A stretch of 64,000 nt of DNA from Jeotgalibacillus aurantiacus (GTDB lineage Bacteria > Bacillota > Bacilli > Bacillales > Jeotgalibacillaceae): positions 682,001-746,000 of the forward strand of contig NZ_JACNMS010000001.1 of assembly GCF_020595125.1 (NCBI RefSeq), in the 5' to 3' direction. Of this stretch, positions 49,400 to 57,497 are shown piece by piece (positions within the stretch are counted from its first letter, which is position 1; each line of letters starts with the position of its first letter). The position numbers and the translations under genes were made by a program. The notes beneath the pieces were generated by a model. That model saw nothing but the letters and a program-made list of their open reading frames with translations. It was not told the origin of the DNA and ran no database searches.

Positions 49400-51057
49400 T
49401 AAGCAAACACCCTTTCCATCATTCTATCGATCCGCGAGGCAACCTCCCTGACATTAAATGGCTTAATCATATAATCGTCAGCACCGAGACTCAGCGCACG
49501 TTCGACCTCATTATCCCCCTGCCTTGCTGTCAGCATAGAGATCAGCAGATTTTTATTTCCATACTTCTCACGCAAAAGGACGAGCACTTCAATTCCATCC
49601 ATTTTGGGCATCATCCCGTCAAGCAGAACCATATATTTTCTTCCCGGTTCATACCATCCACCTTCGAGAAAATCGACACCATTACTAAAAGTGTGGACTT
49701 TTATTGATCGGCTGCCAAGCTTACCGCGCTTTTCAAAATGGTCTTTCAGCATCTCTCTCACAAGCTCATCATCATCCACAACGATTAATACAAGCTGTTC
49801 CTCATTCAGCTTCATTCGGACAACCTCATCGTATCGTATTGAACAATTTCGCCCCTGCTCTTTTGCATAATAGAGTGCCTTATCTGCAGACTCCAGCATT
49901 TCTTTGGGATGTATGGCTCCATGCCATTCCAAAAGCCCAGCTGAAAATGTTACGCGGAAGCTGCCCTTATCTGAAGCAAATTCATAGCTGCTGAAAGCTT
50001 CCCTGAACGCCTGTATCCTCTCTTCTGCTTCCTTATAAGAGGTATTAGGAAAAATCACTGCGAATTCTTCACCCCCGTAACGAATCAGCTTATCCTCAGG
50101 ACGTTTCTGCGCTAAAAACATTTTGGCAAACAGTTGAAGAACCTCATCTCCCTTTGGGTGGCCATACGTGTCGTTAATGTTTTTAAAATGATCCAAATCA
50201 AGCATCGATAATACAGAAGATTTCTTCTCTATCTCACCAGAACCCCGGGTAGCTTTTTGAAGCTCATGATCCAGGCAATCACGTTTTAAAGCCCCCGTCA
50301 GGAAATCATTTCTGATCTGGCTGAGGATCGTATTTCGCTGAAATATACGATTTTTGATAAATGGCACAATCACATTCTCGTTAATTGGTTTACCAATAAA
50401 ATCGAGGACGCCTAAATTGTATGCCGCAATTCTTTTTTCATCAGTGATCTGGCTGCTGACTAAAATGATAGGCGTCAAATCCTTCCTTGCTTTTTTCATC
50501 ATTTGATTAATAACGGTTAAACCGTCCATATCCGGAATATCCATACTGACAATTAACAAATCCGGAGACATATCATAATAAAGCTCTAAACCCTTGGCAG
50601 CCGTTACAGCTGTCAGCACCTGAAACTGGTGCTCCTCAAGAAAGGTCTTCATTTTAGTTATAAAATCAGTATCCTGTTCAATAATCAAAATGAAGGGCAC
50701 ATCCGTGGCGACGGCTGTTGCCGTAACCGCCGTTTCATCTTCACTCCGGATCGCCGCATCATGGATTTCAACTTTGCTCTTTTTTTCCAAACCTTCTGGC
50801 TCTTCAAATGAAGGCAAAAGCGATTTCCATTCACTTTCCCGGAAAACTTTACTGCCGTTTTCCTCAAGACGGTTCAACGAATCTTCTGCCTGTTCAGAAA
50901 CAGCAGTCATTCCAACGGTTCCAGCCGTCCCCTTCAGACCATGTAAAAACCGGTAAAGTTCATTTTCAGTTACGGTTCCTGCTATTTTCCATTCCTGTGT
51001 CGTCTGTTTTATTTTTGATATCAGCATCTTCTGATATTTCCCTGACATTTTCTCCAC
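49399..51057 (-). CDS. HPt-REC-GGDEF-REC signalling protein (diguanylate cyclase)
   Basis: A 552-residue protein. The HPt domain (about 1-90) has phospho-His39 in FLHGLKGTAGTVG. REC1 (about 122-240) is degenerate: the phospho-acceptor position is Ser171 (LLIVSMDIPDMDG) and the acidic pair is altered (IIEQD). The GGDEF domain (about 260-410) has intact GGEEF (about 328-332) and I-site RPED (about 319-322). REC2 (about 425-552) is complete, with DDD, Asp480 (LLDGMMPKMDG) and Lys532. It heads the operon with the HEAT and GT2 genes, so c-di-GMP made here may act locally on the synthase. The start (GTG 51057 or ATG 51048) is uncertain. Confidence 0.88.
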   Translation of the reverse strand: MEKMSGKYQKMLISKIKQTTQEWKIAGTVTENELYRFLHGLKGTAGTVGMTAVSEQAEDSLNRLEENGSKVFRESEWKSLLPSFEEPEGLEKKSKVEIHDAAIRSEDETAVTATAVATDVPFILIIEQDTDFITKMKTFLEEHQFQVLTAVTAAKGLELYYDMSPDLLIVSMDIPDMDGLTVINQMMKKARKDLTPIILVSSQITDEKRIAAYNLGVLDFIGKPINENVIVPFIKNRIFQRNTILSQIRNDFLTGALKRDCLDHELQKATRGSGEIEKKSSVLSMLDLDHFKNINDTYGHPKGDEVLQLFAKMFLAQKRPEDKLIRYGGEEFAVIFPNTSYKEAEERIQAFREAFSSYEFASDKGSFRVTFSAGLLEWHGAIHPKEMLESADKALYYAKEQGRNCSIRYDEVVRMKLNEEQLVLIVVDDDELVREMLKDHFEKRGKLGSRSIKVHTFSNGVDFLEGGWYEPGRKYMVLLDGMMPKMDGIEVLVLLREKYGNKNLLISMLTARQGDNEVERALSLGADDYMIKPFNVREVASRIDRMMERVFA

Positions 51058-51133
51058 ATCCCACTTTTATCATTCTTTTATCTTATAACGGATAATTTCT
51101 CTCATTCTTTATTCCCTATTATGAATCAATTTT

Positions 51134-51179
51134 AACAACGAAAAAGAACTTTCCCCTTACTTTTGGAAAAGTTCTTTTT
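51134..51179 (-). terminator. Terminator of the riboswitch-controlled secreted-protein gene
   Basis: A 12-bp stem (51141-51152 with 51168-51179) with a T-rich minus-strand tail, 34 nt beyond the stop at 51214. It separates this gene from the synthase operon. Confidence 0.83.
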
Positions 51180-51213
51180 CTCTCATACACTCCCTGGGTA
51201 TTAGAACAACCAC

Positions 51214-52092
51214 TTAAGGAGCAAGACGCATCCAGCTGTCCGTATGATGAATGGCAAAACCTGAGAAGCTTTTATATCCACTTACTTTACCCTGCACTTT
51301 TTCAAGCTCCTGATTTAAATATATTTCTCCTTCTTCATGGAAGGTAATATAATTTCCTTCGTAAGAATGACCCGTTTCAACACCAATCGTGACGGGCTTC
51401 CCAAGAGATTGACCTGTCTTTAATTCATGCTCTGAGAATGCAGCAATCAAATCCGCCGTGTCACGGTAAGCCATGATGGTCACACCATCTGTATGTTTTT
51501 GCACCCAGTCAGACAGCTTCCCACTGCCAAACGTATTATTGTATTTAATTTCATCAAACCAGAAAGGCAGATCCGCCTCGAGAGGAATACCGAGCTGAGT
51601 TGTCTGTTTCCCCGCTCTGATATAAAGGTTCTGATAGGCTTTTACAACCGCCCCTCGTTTTGAATTCCATCCTGAATAAAGGTAAGGCTCCACATCTAAA
51701 TGAACACCCTTGAATCGCTGGATTGGCAGAGAAGAGGTCTGATACTTCGTCAGCCAGCTGAATAGGCGGTCCTGTGCCAGATATCCTTTAGGAGCTGCCC
51801 AGTCCGGCGCCCCGTCTAATGCGTACACAGCAATTCCCAGTGAACTAGCCTTAGCGATAAATGATTGATAAACCGCTGGCGATAATTCCTGATCTATCTG
51901 CAAATACACTTTATTAACCTGTCTGTCCTGAAAGAACTGAAGAATTTCATCCTGCTGATCCACAAGTGACCACGGATTCCACAGCCACGTCGCCTTCGAA
52001 TACGTCTGGGCTTTTGCTTCATTTGTCATTCCGCTCAACATCCCCATCATCAACACCAGCACTAAGACTTTGATGATTGAACCTTTTATCAT
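51214..52092 (-). CDS. Secreted TIM-barrel-like protein under c-di-GMP riboswitch control
   Basis: A 292-residue protein with a Sec signal peptide (residues 1-28, ending near NEAKA). The mature part (TWLWNPWSL, VNKVYLQIDQE, GVHLDVEPYLY, GVTIMAYRD, VTIGVETGH) has the strand spacing of a TIM barrel like those of GH18 or related hydrolases; HLDVEP and IMAYRD recall chitinase-type DxxxE and MxYD motifs. I cannot assign the enzyme. GGAGG is 5 nt from ATG 52092; the longer frame to 52173 runs into the riboswitch. Being adjacent to the synthase operon, it may process the same polymer. Confidence 0.75.
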   Translation of the reverse strand: MIKGSIIKVLVLVLMMGMLSGMTNEAKAQTYSKATWLWNPWSLVDQQDEILQFFQDRQVNKVYLQIDQELSPAVYQSFIAKASSLGIAVYALDGAPDWAAPKGYLAQDRLFSWLTKYQTSSLPIQRFKGVHLDVEPYLYSGWNSKRGAVVKAYQNLYIRAGKQTTQLGIPLEADLPFWFDEIKYNNTFGSGKLSDWVQKHTDGVTIMAYRDTADLIAAFSEHELKTGQSLGKPVTIGVETGHSYEGNYITFHEEGEIYLNQELEKVQGKVSGYKSFSGFAIHHTDSWMRLAP

Positions 52093-52095
52093 ATT

Positions 52096-52224
52096 GTCCT
52101 CCATTCTATAAGGTCTGGGCCTCATAGAATGAGGAACCCGGCAGCCAGACAGCCATATGCAATAGTTGCACACAGGCTCACGGTTTTGCGTCCTTTCCTT
52201 TCGGATAAGTTTGCCCTTATCAGA
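52096..52224 (-). promoter_or_regulatory. c-di-GMP-I (GEMM) riboswitch with ribosome-site expression platform
   Basis: On the minus strand, from 52221: GATAAGGGCAAAC, a GAAA tetraloop region, GGACGCAAAaC (52183-52193) and the closing GGCTGCCGGGTTCC (52133-52146) follow the conserved order of the GEMM aptamer. Downstream, CATTCTAT can pair with ATAGAATG next to the GGAGG of the gene at 52092, or instead form CCTCA...TGAGG, giving two exclusive hairpins that could hide or free the ribosome site. A TATACT -10 box lies at 52237-52242. On or off polarity is not determined. Confidence 0.82.
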
Positions 52225-52371
52225 TTCATTTTTATCAGTATACTCCTGTGATTAAAGACCGTCTATGCAAAATTTTTTTGCTTTTTTGGAAGGATTTAAG
52301 AGTGACGCGTGAAGAGGGTGTTATTGATAAAAAGAGGCAGTACATCTCTTCTTGGGTGCAATGTTGGCGAG

Positions 52372-52558
52372 TGATGGAATGAAGCGCTTGAATGATGAAA
52401 AAGCGTTGAATTGTGATGGAATCCGGGTCTCAGAAAGAAGGAAAAAAGTCCAGGTGAAGCCGCTTTGAAGGAATTAAATGCTGAAACGATTGAATCCTTT
52501 TCCAGAAAGCCTGAATAAAAATCTGAAACGATTGAAAAAGTCGGGTTAGTGAAGGAAT
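52372..52558 (-). repeat. 21-bp periodic array G (core ATTCCTTCA)
   Basis: Read on the minus strand, nine cores of ATTCnnTCA type end at plus-strand positions 52558, 52537, 52516, 52495, 52474, 52444, 52422, 52401 and 52380. Steps are 21, 21, 21, 21, 30, 22, 21 and 21, exactly as in array C, 18 kb away. The five-core end lies about 50 bp beyond the fetB terminator. This array, the riboswitch and its promoter account for most of the gap 52093-52650. Confidence 0.87.
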
Positions 52559-52605
52559 TCCGCGGTGCAGTCCCATCACGACTAACTTCCCAACCTCGCG
52601 TCATA

Positions 52606-52641
52606 CCAAAAAACCGGAATCCCTCACTCGAGAGACCCCGG
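52606..52641 (-). terminator. Terminator of fetAB
   Basis: A 12-bp stem with wobble pairs (52614-52625 with 52630-52641) is followed by TTTTTTGG on the minus strand. Confidence 0.82.
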
Positions 52642-52650
52642 CACACAACA

Positions 52651-53409
52651 TTATTTCTTCTCCGGCAAAACAAGCTGCATCCGCTCATTAAACAAGGTTG
52701 GATAGGATAGAAACCCTAACATCACACTCGTTACAACAGCGGTTGTCAGTAATAGAAAAATAATTAACAGCTGGAACATGACAGCCTGAAGTGGATCGGC
52801 TCCGGCAATAATCTGCCCGCTCATCATACCCGGCAGTTGAACAAGACCAATCGTTTTCTGACTTTCAATCGTCGGGATCGTGCTTGCCTGAATGGAAGCG
52901 ATCAGAGGCCGGTGAATCGCCTGCTTCGGTGTCCCGCCCAGTGACAGGATCAATTCTGTTTCATCCTCACGCGAATCGAGCTCTGATGTAAAACGGTTTA
53001 AAAACAAAATCGACAGCACCATCGAGTTTCCGATCACCATGCCGCTGATCGGGATGATATACTGAGCGGTTGCAGGCGTAATATTAAGCCCGAGTAGAAT
53101 CCCCTGCGTCAACACCTCAATAAACACAAACGTCACAATGAGCTTCCATGTAATTCCCTGAATCGACACACCTTTTTTACGGGCATTTTGAACGGCAGCG
53201 CCAATCATCAGCGCGATCATTAAAAAGATGTAAAAATAGTTCTCAGCGTCAAATACAAACTGAAGGATGTAACCAACAGTCAGTAATTGAATAATGGATC
53301 GGATCGTTGCGATCACTGAATCCTTTTCAAGACCGAGGTTCAGCGTTTTTGATAGGACGAGCGGAATGATGACAAAGATTAAGGATAAAGCCAGTAAGAC
53401 AAAATTCAT
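52651..53409 (-). CDS. fetB: Iron-export-type ABC permease FetB (YjkA)
   Basis: A 252-residue UPF0014-family permease with about seven transmembrane helices. Recognisable segments are RSIIQLLTVGYILQ, ISGMVIGNSM and IGLVQLPGMMSGQIIAGADP, the last shared by all FetB proteins. E. coli FetAB exports iron and improves oxidative-stress resistance. The start overlaps the fetA stop (ATGA), so the two are coupled. Metal specificity in this organism is inferred. Confidence 0.9.
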   Translation of the reverse strand: MNFVLLALSLIFVIIPLVLSKTLNLGLEKDSVIATIRSIIQLLTVGYILQFVFDAENYFYIFLMIALMIGAAVQNARKKGVSIQGITWKLIVTFVFIEVLTQGILLGLNITPATAQYIIPISGMVIGNSMVLSILFLNRFTSELDSREDETELILSLGGTPKQAIHRPLIASIQASTIPTIESQKTIGLVQLPGMMSGQIIAGADPLQAVMFQLLIIFLLLTTAVVTSVMLGFLSYPTLFNERMQLVLPEKK

Positions 53410-54140
53410 TCCGTTTCCCCCTTTACAAACGTCTGAACGCGGGGATTTTGCGGATTCTTGAGCAGACTGCTTTCACCTGTTTCCACGAGTTCCCCGTCCA
53501 TCATTACCCACGTGTAATCTCCAATGGATAAGGCCTGACGAAGATTATGGGTAATCCACATAATGGTCGTTCCATACTTTTCATTGATTCTGACAATCAG
53601 TTCTTCTATTTCCTGCTGTGACACGCGATCGAGTGATGATGTGATTTCATCCAGCAGTAAAATCTCCGGCTGATTGACAAGCGTACGGGCAATCGACAGC
53701 TTCTGACGCTGACCCCCGGACAGATCCTTGGCTTTTCTCTCTAAAAAGGATTCATCCATCCCGACTACGGTAATTAACTCTTTCGCCCGTTCATCAGACA
53801 GCTCTTTTCCCTGAAGCTCCATTGGAAGGGCCAGGTTATAACGGACTGTGCCTGGTACCATTGTGGCACTTTGCAACGCGATTCCTACTTTCCGACGTAA
53901 CTGAACCGGATCATAGGATTCGATTTTCTGATCGTCAATATAGATATCACCGCTCGTTGGTGAAATCAATCCGTTACAGAGTCTGAAAAGCGTGGTTTTT
54001 CCCGCGCCTGATGGACCAACAAGTGTTGTGATCCGGTTGCGCGGAAACCAGCCGGTAATATCGTGCAGGATTTCCTGCTCTCCACTTGTAAATGTAACAT
54101 GACTGAATTGAATGGCAGCCTGAGTATCTTTCGTCATCAT
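53406..54140 (-). CDS. fetA: Iron-export-type ABC ATPase FetA (YjkB)
   Basis: A 244-residue ATPase with Walker A GPSGAGKTT, signature LSGGQRQKLSIART, Walker B ILLLDEITSSLD and switch ITHNLRQ. Coupled to fetB through a 4-nt overlap, it forms the two-gene FetAB half-transporter system. GGGCG lies before the tandem ATG start. Upstream are the thioredoxin-like and MFS genes in the same direction, separated by about 75 nt. Confidence 0.9.
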   Translation of the reverse strand: MMTKDTQAAIQFSHVTFTSGEQEILHDITGWFPRNRITTLVGPSGAGKTTLFRLCNGLISPTSGDIYIDDQKIESYDPVQLRRKVGIALQSATMVPGTVRYNLALPMELQGKELSDERAKELITVVGMDESFLERKAKDLSGGQRQKLSIARTLVNQPEILLLDEITSSLDRVSQQEIEELIVRINEKYGTTIMWITHNLRQALSIGDYTWVMMDGELVETGESSLLKNPQNPRVQTFVKGETE

Positions 54141-54214
54141 AAACGCCCATTTCTTTATTTAGAATAATTATCATGTAGTAATTATATTTAAAAAAGAACA
54201 TAAAGGCAACTGAT

Positions 54215-54547
54215 TCAATCGGCGTCAGCCGTCCATTTAGAAAGAAAATGATCCAGGTCGTCGATTCGGATGAATCTGGCTTCACGGTACAATTCCCTGC
54301 CTTCTGAAAACGCCAAGATTGCCGGAATTGAAAAAATCGTCAGCTGTCCAGCTGCCTCTTCCACATCATCTGCTGAAAGGTGACCAAAACGGACTGAAGA
54401 ATAGTCCTCCATCAGCTCCTGCACTTTCGGAAGCAGCGCATGACAGACGCTGCAGTTCTCTCTTGATACATAAACCAGCGTCTGTGCCCCCTGCTTCCAC
54501 TGCTCCAATTCTTCAACCGAATGAATCTCTTCATATTCCCTCATCAT
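54215..54547 (-). CDS. Thioredoxin-family protein
   Basis: A 110-residue thioredoxin-fold protein with active site CSVC (ENCSVCHALLPK) and the conserved cis-Pro (FSIPAILAF). The CSVC motif in place of CGPC, and the short length, suggest a specialised thiol reductant. Start ATG 54547 (or 54544) follows GGGGGAG. It lies 9 nt after the MFS gene on the same strand, so it is probably co-transcribed. Confidence 0.85.
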   Translation of the reverse strand: MMREYEEIHSVEELEQWKQGAQTLVYVSRENCSVCHALLPKVQELMEDYSSVRFGHLSADDVEEAAGQLTIFSIPAILAFSEGRELYREARFIRIDDLDHFLSKWTADAD

Positions 54548-54556
54548 TACTCCCCC

Positions 54557-55714
54557 TTATTTAACAGAAAGGTTTTTACCGGTTAAACCAAGAAGAATCT
54601 GCATGACAGCCATTAACATGACCACGACTGCCATTGCATATAACGCCGGGGTAAAGCTGTTAAATTGATCGTATACTGCCCCGACACCAAGCGGACCGAG
54701 TGCAGCAAGAATATATCCACCACCCTGTGACATGGCCGACAGCGCGCTTGCCTGCTGATGCGTCTCCGTTTCGATAATCGGCATCATTAACGCAAGCGGG
54801 AACAAACCACCCGCTCCAAGACCGATTGCCACAACCGCTAAAAGTGGTGGCCCATCAAAAATCAGCGTGAAGACACCAATCAGTTCAAGCGTACTGCAAA
54901 CGAGTAAAGCAGGGACAAGATAGCCATATTTCGCGACCAGACCTGGTAAGAATAGTGACACGGGAATCTGAATCAAGGCAAACACCGTCAGCATGGATCC
55001 AGCCGTGACAGAGCTGTAGCCCATGCCCTGAATAATTGGCGCAACCCAGGCCGTTACGGTATAAAACATACTCGACATCAAGCCGAAAAACACGGTCAGC
55101 AGCCAGGCCCGTCCACTTTTAAAAGGAAGAGGGGCACGCTCTGACACCTGATCTGTTTTCTCTTTACCCGCAAATCTGCTCCAGACAACCAGTGCCAAAA
55201 CTCCGAGAACACTCCATACTGCCAGCGCAAACATCAGGCTCTGACCCGCCGACTCATAAATCGGCACAGAAAGTCCTGCTGCTCCACCGGCACCGAGCGC
55301 CATCGAAACCGTGTAAATACTGACAACACCAGGGCGCGTAGGAAAATACTGCTTAATAAATCCTGATACTAGAGGTCCCGCCACACCGATACCGACACCC
55401 ACTAAAAAAGCTGTCACAACAAGGGTTCCTGTGTTTCCAAAAACACCACGGAATGCTGTAGCTGCTGTAATAAGTATTAAAGAATAAAAAATCCCGCGCT
55501 CAAGCCCTGTCCGCTCACTGATTTTCACCGCAAACGGCGCAAATAATCCCATACATAACACAGGTAGCGTCGTTAACAGACTCGCCGTCGTTCCGCTCAT
55601 GCCAAGCGTATTCTGCATCGTTTCAAGCAGTGGCGCGACGGATGTAATCGAAGGACGAAGATTGATCGAAACTAAAAATAATGCCAGTAATAAAAACCAG
55701 ACTCTCACATTCAT
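54557..55714 (-). CDS. MFS transporter of the CynX/NimT type
   Basis: A 385-residue major-facilitator protein with twelve predicted helices. NLRPSITSVAPLLETM near the start and the GLGAGGLFPLALMMPIIET loop are typical of the CynX/NimT group (cyanate and 2-nitroimidazole transporters; Bacillus YycB). Start ATG 55714 (MNVRVWFLL) has AAAGGAAG upstream; the frame from 55765 is rejected. A terminator-like hairpin lies only 22 nt before the start, so expression depends on readthrough or on a promoter overlapping the hairpin. Confidence 0.87.
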   Translation of the reverse strand: MNVRVWFLLLALFLVSINLRPSITSVAPLLETMQNTLGMSGTTASLLTTLPVLCMGLFAPFAVKISERTGLERGIFYSLILITAATAFRGVFGNTGTLVVTAFLVGVGIGVAGPLVSGFIKQYFPTRPGVVSIYTVSMALGAGGAAGLSVPIYESAGQSLMFALAVWSVLGVLALVVWSRFAGKEKTDQVSERAPLPFKSGRAWLLTVFFGLMSSMFYTVTAWVAPIIQGMGYSSVTAGSMLTVFALIQIPVSLFLPGLVAKYGYLVPALLVCSTLELIGVFTLIFDGPPLLAVVAIGLGAGGLFPLALMMPIIETETHQQASALSAMSQGGGYILAALGPLGVGAVYDQFNSFTPALYAMAVVVMLMAVMQILLGLTGKNLSVK

Positions 55715-55735
55715 GCGCTTCCTTTCATTGTACCC

Positions 55736-55770
55736 ACAAAAAAGCCTTGCTAATGAAATCAGCAAAGCTT
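55736..55770 (-). terminator. Terminator or attenuator-like hairpin before the MFS gene
   Basis: A 10-bp stem with one wobble pair (55742-55751 with 55761-55770) followed by six T residues on the minus strand. It lies 60 nt after the second YdcZ gene and 22 nt before the MFS start codon. Confidence 0.72.
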
Positions 55771-55829
55771 ACGCAGGCATTTCTTGAATACTACCCATCA
55801 TACTCCTTTAAAAATGAATCCTCCACTTT

Positions 55830-56294
55830 TTAGGCTGAGCGTCTGAGGGCTATAGATAATTTCTTGCCAGGCTCTCTTTTGAACACCACAATCCCCGCAG
55901 CCAGAAGGAACAATCCTGCCGCCTGATTCCATGTAAAAGGAACCTGACTAAACCCGAATAACCCGAATGCATCGATCATTACCGCTACGGCGAGCTGTGA
56001 TACAAGCACAATCGAGATCGCCGCAGCCGGCCCCAGATGATGAACAGACTTCATGATAAAAAAGATCAGCCCAACCCCGAGCACCCCGCTGATCAGATAA
56101 AATGGATTCATGCCATTCAGCTGAAACAATGAACCTTGATCCAAAAGAAAAAACAAAGGTAAAGATGAAATAAAGCCAAGCCCCATCACAAATGATGTCG
56201 TAGCCCATGAACCCGCCTCTATGCTGACACGGGCATTAAACACGGTCTGCACACTGATTAACAATCCAGCAAACACAGCAAGCATCATCCCCAT
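55830..56294 (-). CDS. YdcZ-family (DUF606) DMT transporter, second copy
   Basis: A 154-residue protein with five transmembrane helices, the half-size DMT fold of DUF606/YdcZ. Segments QTVFNARV and SIVLVSQL match the first copy at 57010. Two such halves usually work as a heterodimer. ATG 56294 has AGGAG 8 nt upstream; the GTG 56303 is rejected. The third gene of an operon with the first YdcZ gene and a Crp/Fnr regulator between them. Confidence 0.85.
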   Translation of the reverse strand: MGMMLAVFAGLLISVQTVFNARVSIEAGSWATTSFVMGLGFISSLPLFFLLDQGSLFQLNGMNPFYLISGVLGVGLIFFIMKSVHHLGPAAAISIVLVSQLAVAVMIDAFGLFGFSQVPFTWNQAAGLFLLAAGIVVFKREPGKKLSIALRRSA

Positions 56295-56305
56295 TTTCAC
56301 CACTC

Positions 56306-56998
56306 CTATTCATATATATTTCCTTCAGCACGCAGACGCAATGCCTCTATATCCAGGATCGTCAACTTTCCGCGCTTCCTCTCAATCACACCATCCTCGC
56401 ACAACTGTTTAATCACACGGTTTAAATGCCGATAGCTTGTGCCTAACACTTCAGCCACTTCAGTCAAATGTGCCGCCTGCATCTCATCATGATACTGCGA
56501 ACCCTGGCCATCCTCTGACAATGACAGCAAATAACTTGATAAACGGACATCGAGCGGATACAGACGATTAAAACTGGTCACCTGGGACTCTGTATAAAAT
56601 TTCTGAGCGATCGTCTGAAGTAAAAAGCGGAGGAAGGCCGGCTCATCTCCTTGCATGTCGTGCAGGTCTTCAAATGAAATGCCAAGACAAAACCCGTCAG
56701 AGACAGCTTCAACAGTATTAATCACTGGCGTATGTTGCACAAACTCGACATCCCCAATTAATGCTAAAGGCTTTTTGAAACGGACAATCAGCCTTTTACC
56801 ATCAGGTGAAGTCGTAAAGATCTTCACTTTCCCTTCAGTCAGAAAATACAGGTGGTCAATATGCTCCCCGTCCTCACATAACACATCTCCCTTTGAAAAA
56901 GAGAAGATCGACAGCTTAGAAGCGTTCTTTAAAATATCATTCAGTCCATAATCATTCAGCCACTTCTTTACTTGTTCATGATCCGGCTGTTTTCTCAT
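56306..56998 (-). CDS. Crp/Fnr-family transcriptional regulator
   Basis: A 230-residue protein with an N-terminal cyclic-nucleotide-like beta-barrel (about 25-140: FSKGDVLCEDGEHIDHLYFLTEGKVKIF) and a C-terminal winged helix (about 180-220: HLTEVAEVLGTSYRHLNRVI). No cysteine cluster for an Fnr-type iron-sulfur centre is evident. Similar in outline to E. coli YeiL. ATG 56998 (MRKQPDHEQ) is 8 nt from AGGAG. It is sandwiched between two YdcZ genes and probably controls this operon; a palindrome lies upstream at 57498. Confidence 0.87.
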   Translation of the reverse strand: MRKQPDHEQVKKWLNDYGLNDILKNASKLSIFSFSKGDVLCEDGEHIDHLYFLTEGKVKIFTTSPDGKRLIVRFKKPLALIGDVEFVQHTPVINTVEAVSDGFCLGISFEDLHDMQGDEPAFLRFLLQTIAQKFYTESQVTSFNRLYPLDVRLSSYLLSLSEDGQGSQYHDEMQAAHLTEVAEVLGTSYRHLNRVIKQLCEDGVIERKRGKLTILDIEALRLRAEGNIYE

Positions 56999-57009
56999 CC
57001 CCATCACTC

Positions 57010-57441
57010 CTAAAGCTGGAATAGCACAACGCCTGCGAGCATCATCACGAGTCCGGCTACATGCTTTTTATGAATGGTGCGCTTTTCTGTCCCGAAAAGA
57101 CCAAGCGCATCGATCAGAAATGCACAAACAATCTGCGCCACAAGCAGCAGTGTAATCGATAACGACATCCCAAGCATTTCGATAGAAGCCATCTGAGCCG
57201 GTAAAACGATCAAGCCAAATGTTCCGCCAAGCAGATAAACCGGTGGAACCCTCGAAAACCTTGCTGATTCTCCGGACGATTTCCGAACAGACAAAAAAAT
57301 GATAAACGCTAAAACGAATCCAATGAAATGGACAAGTACAACGGTGTGCCACATACTGACCGACTCACCCATTTTCGTATTAAACGCGCCGTGCAGTGCA
57401 ATGAATACTCCTGCAAGAACCGCAAATAAAATCCCTTTCAT
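57010..57441 (-). CDS. YdcZ-family (DUF606) DMT transporter, first copy
   Basis: A 143-residue protein with five transmembrane helices (MKGILFAVLAGVFIALHGAFN at the start, AFLIDALGLFG near the fourth). It is a paralogue of the 55830 gene and likely its partner subunit. Start ATG 57441 follows a ribosome site of moderate quality (GGGAGC). First gene of the ydcZ-crp-ydcZ operon. The transported compound is unknown. Confidence 0.85.
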   Translation of the reverse strand: MKGILFAVLAGVFIALHGAFNTKMGESVSMWHTVVLVHFIGFVLAFIIFLSVRKSSGESARFSRVPPVYLLGGTFGLIVLPAQMASIEMLGMSLSITLLLVAQIVCAFLIDALGLFGTEKRTIHKKHVAGLVMMLAGVVLFQL

Positions 57442-57497
57442 ACAACACCGCTCCCTGTTCTTTCTCTTTTACCAAAAGAATAACAGAGTATTCAAAG

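Noticed and set aside
52296..52688. Minus-strand 130-codon frame downstream of fetB
   Set aside because: It spans array G and the fetB terminator and has no ribosome site or family resemblance.
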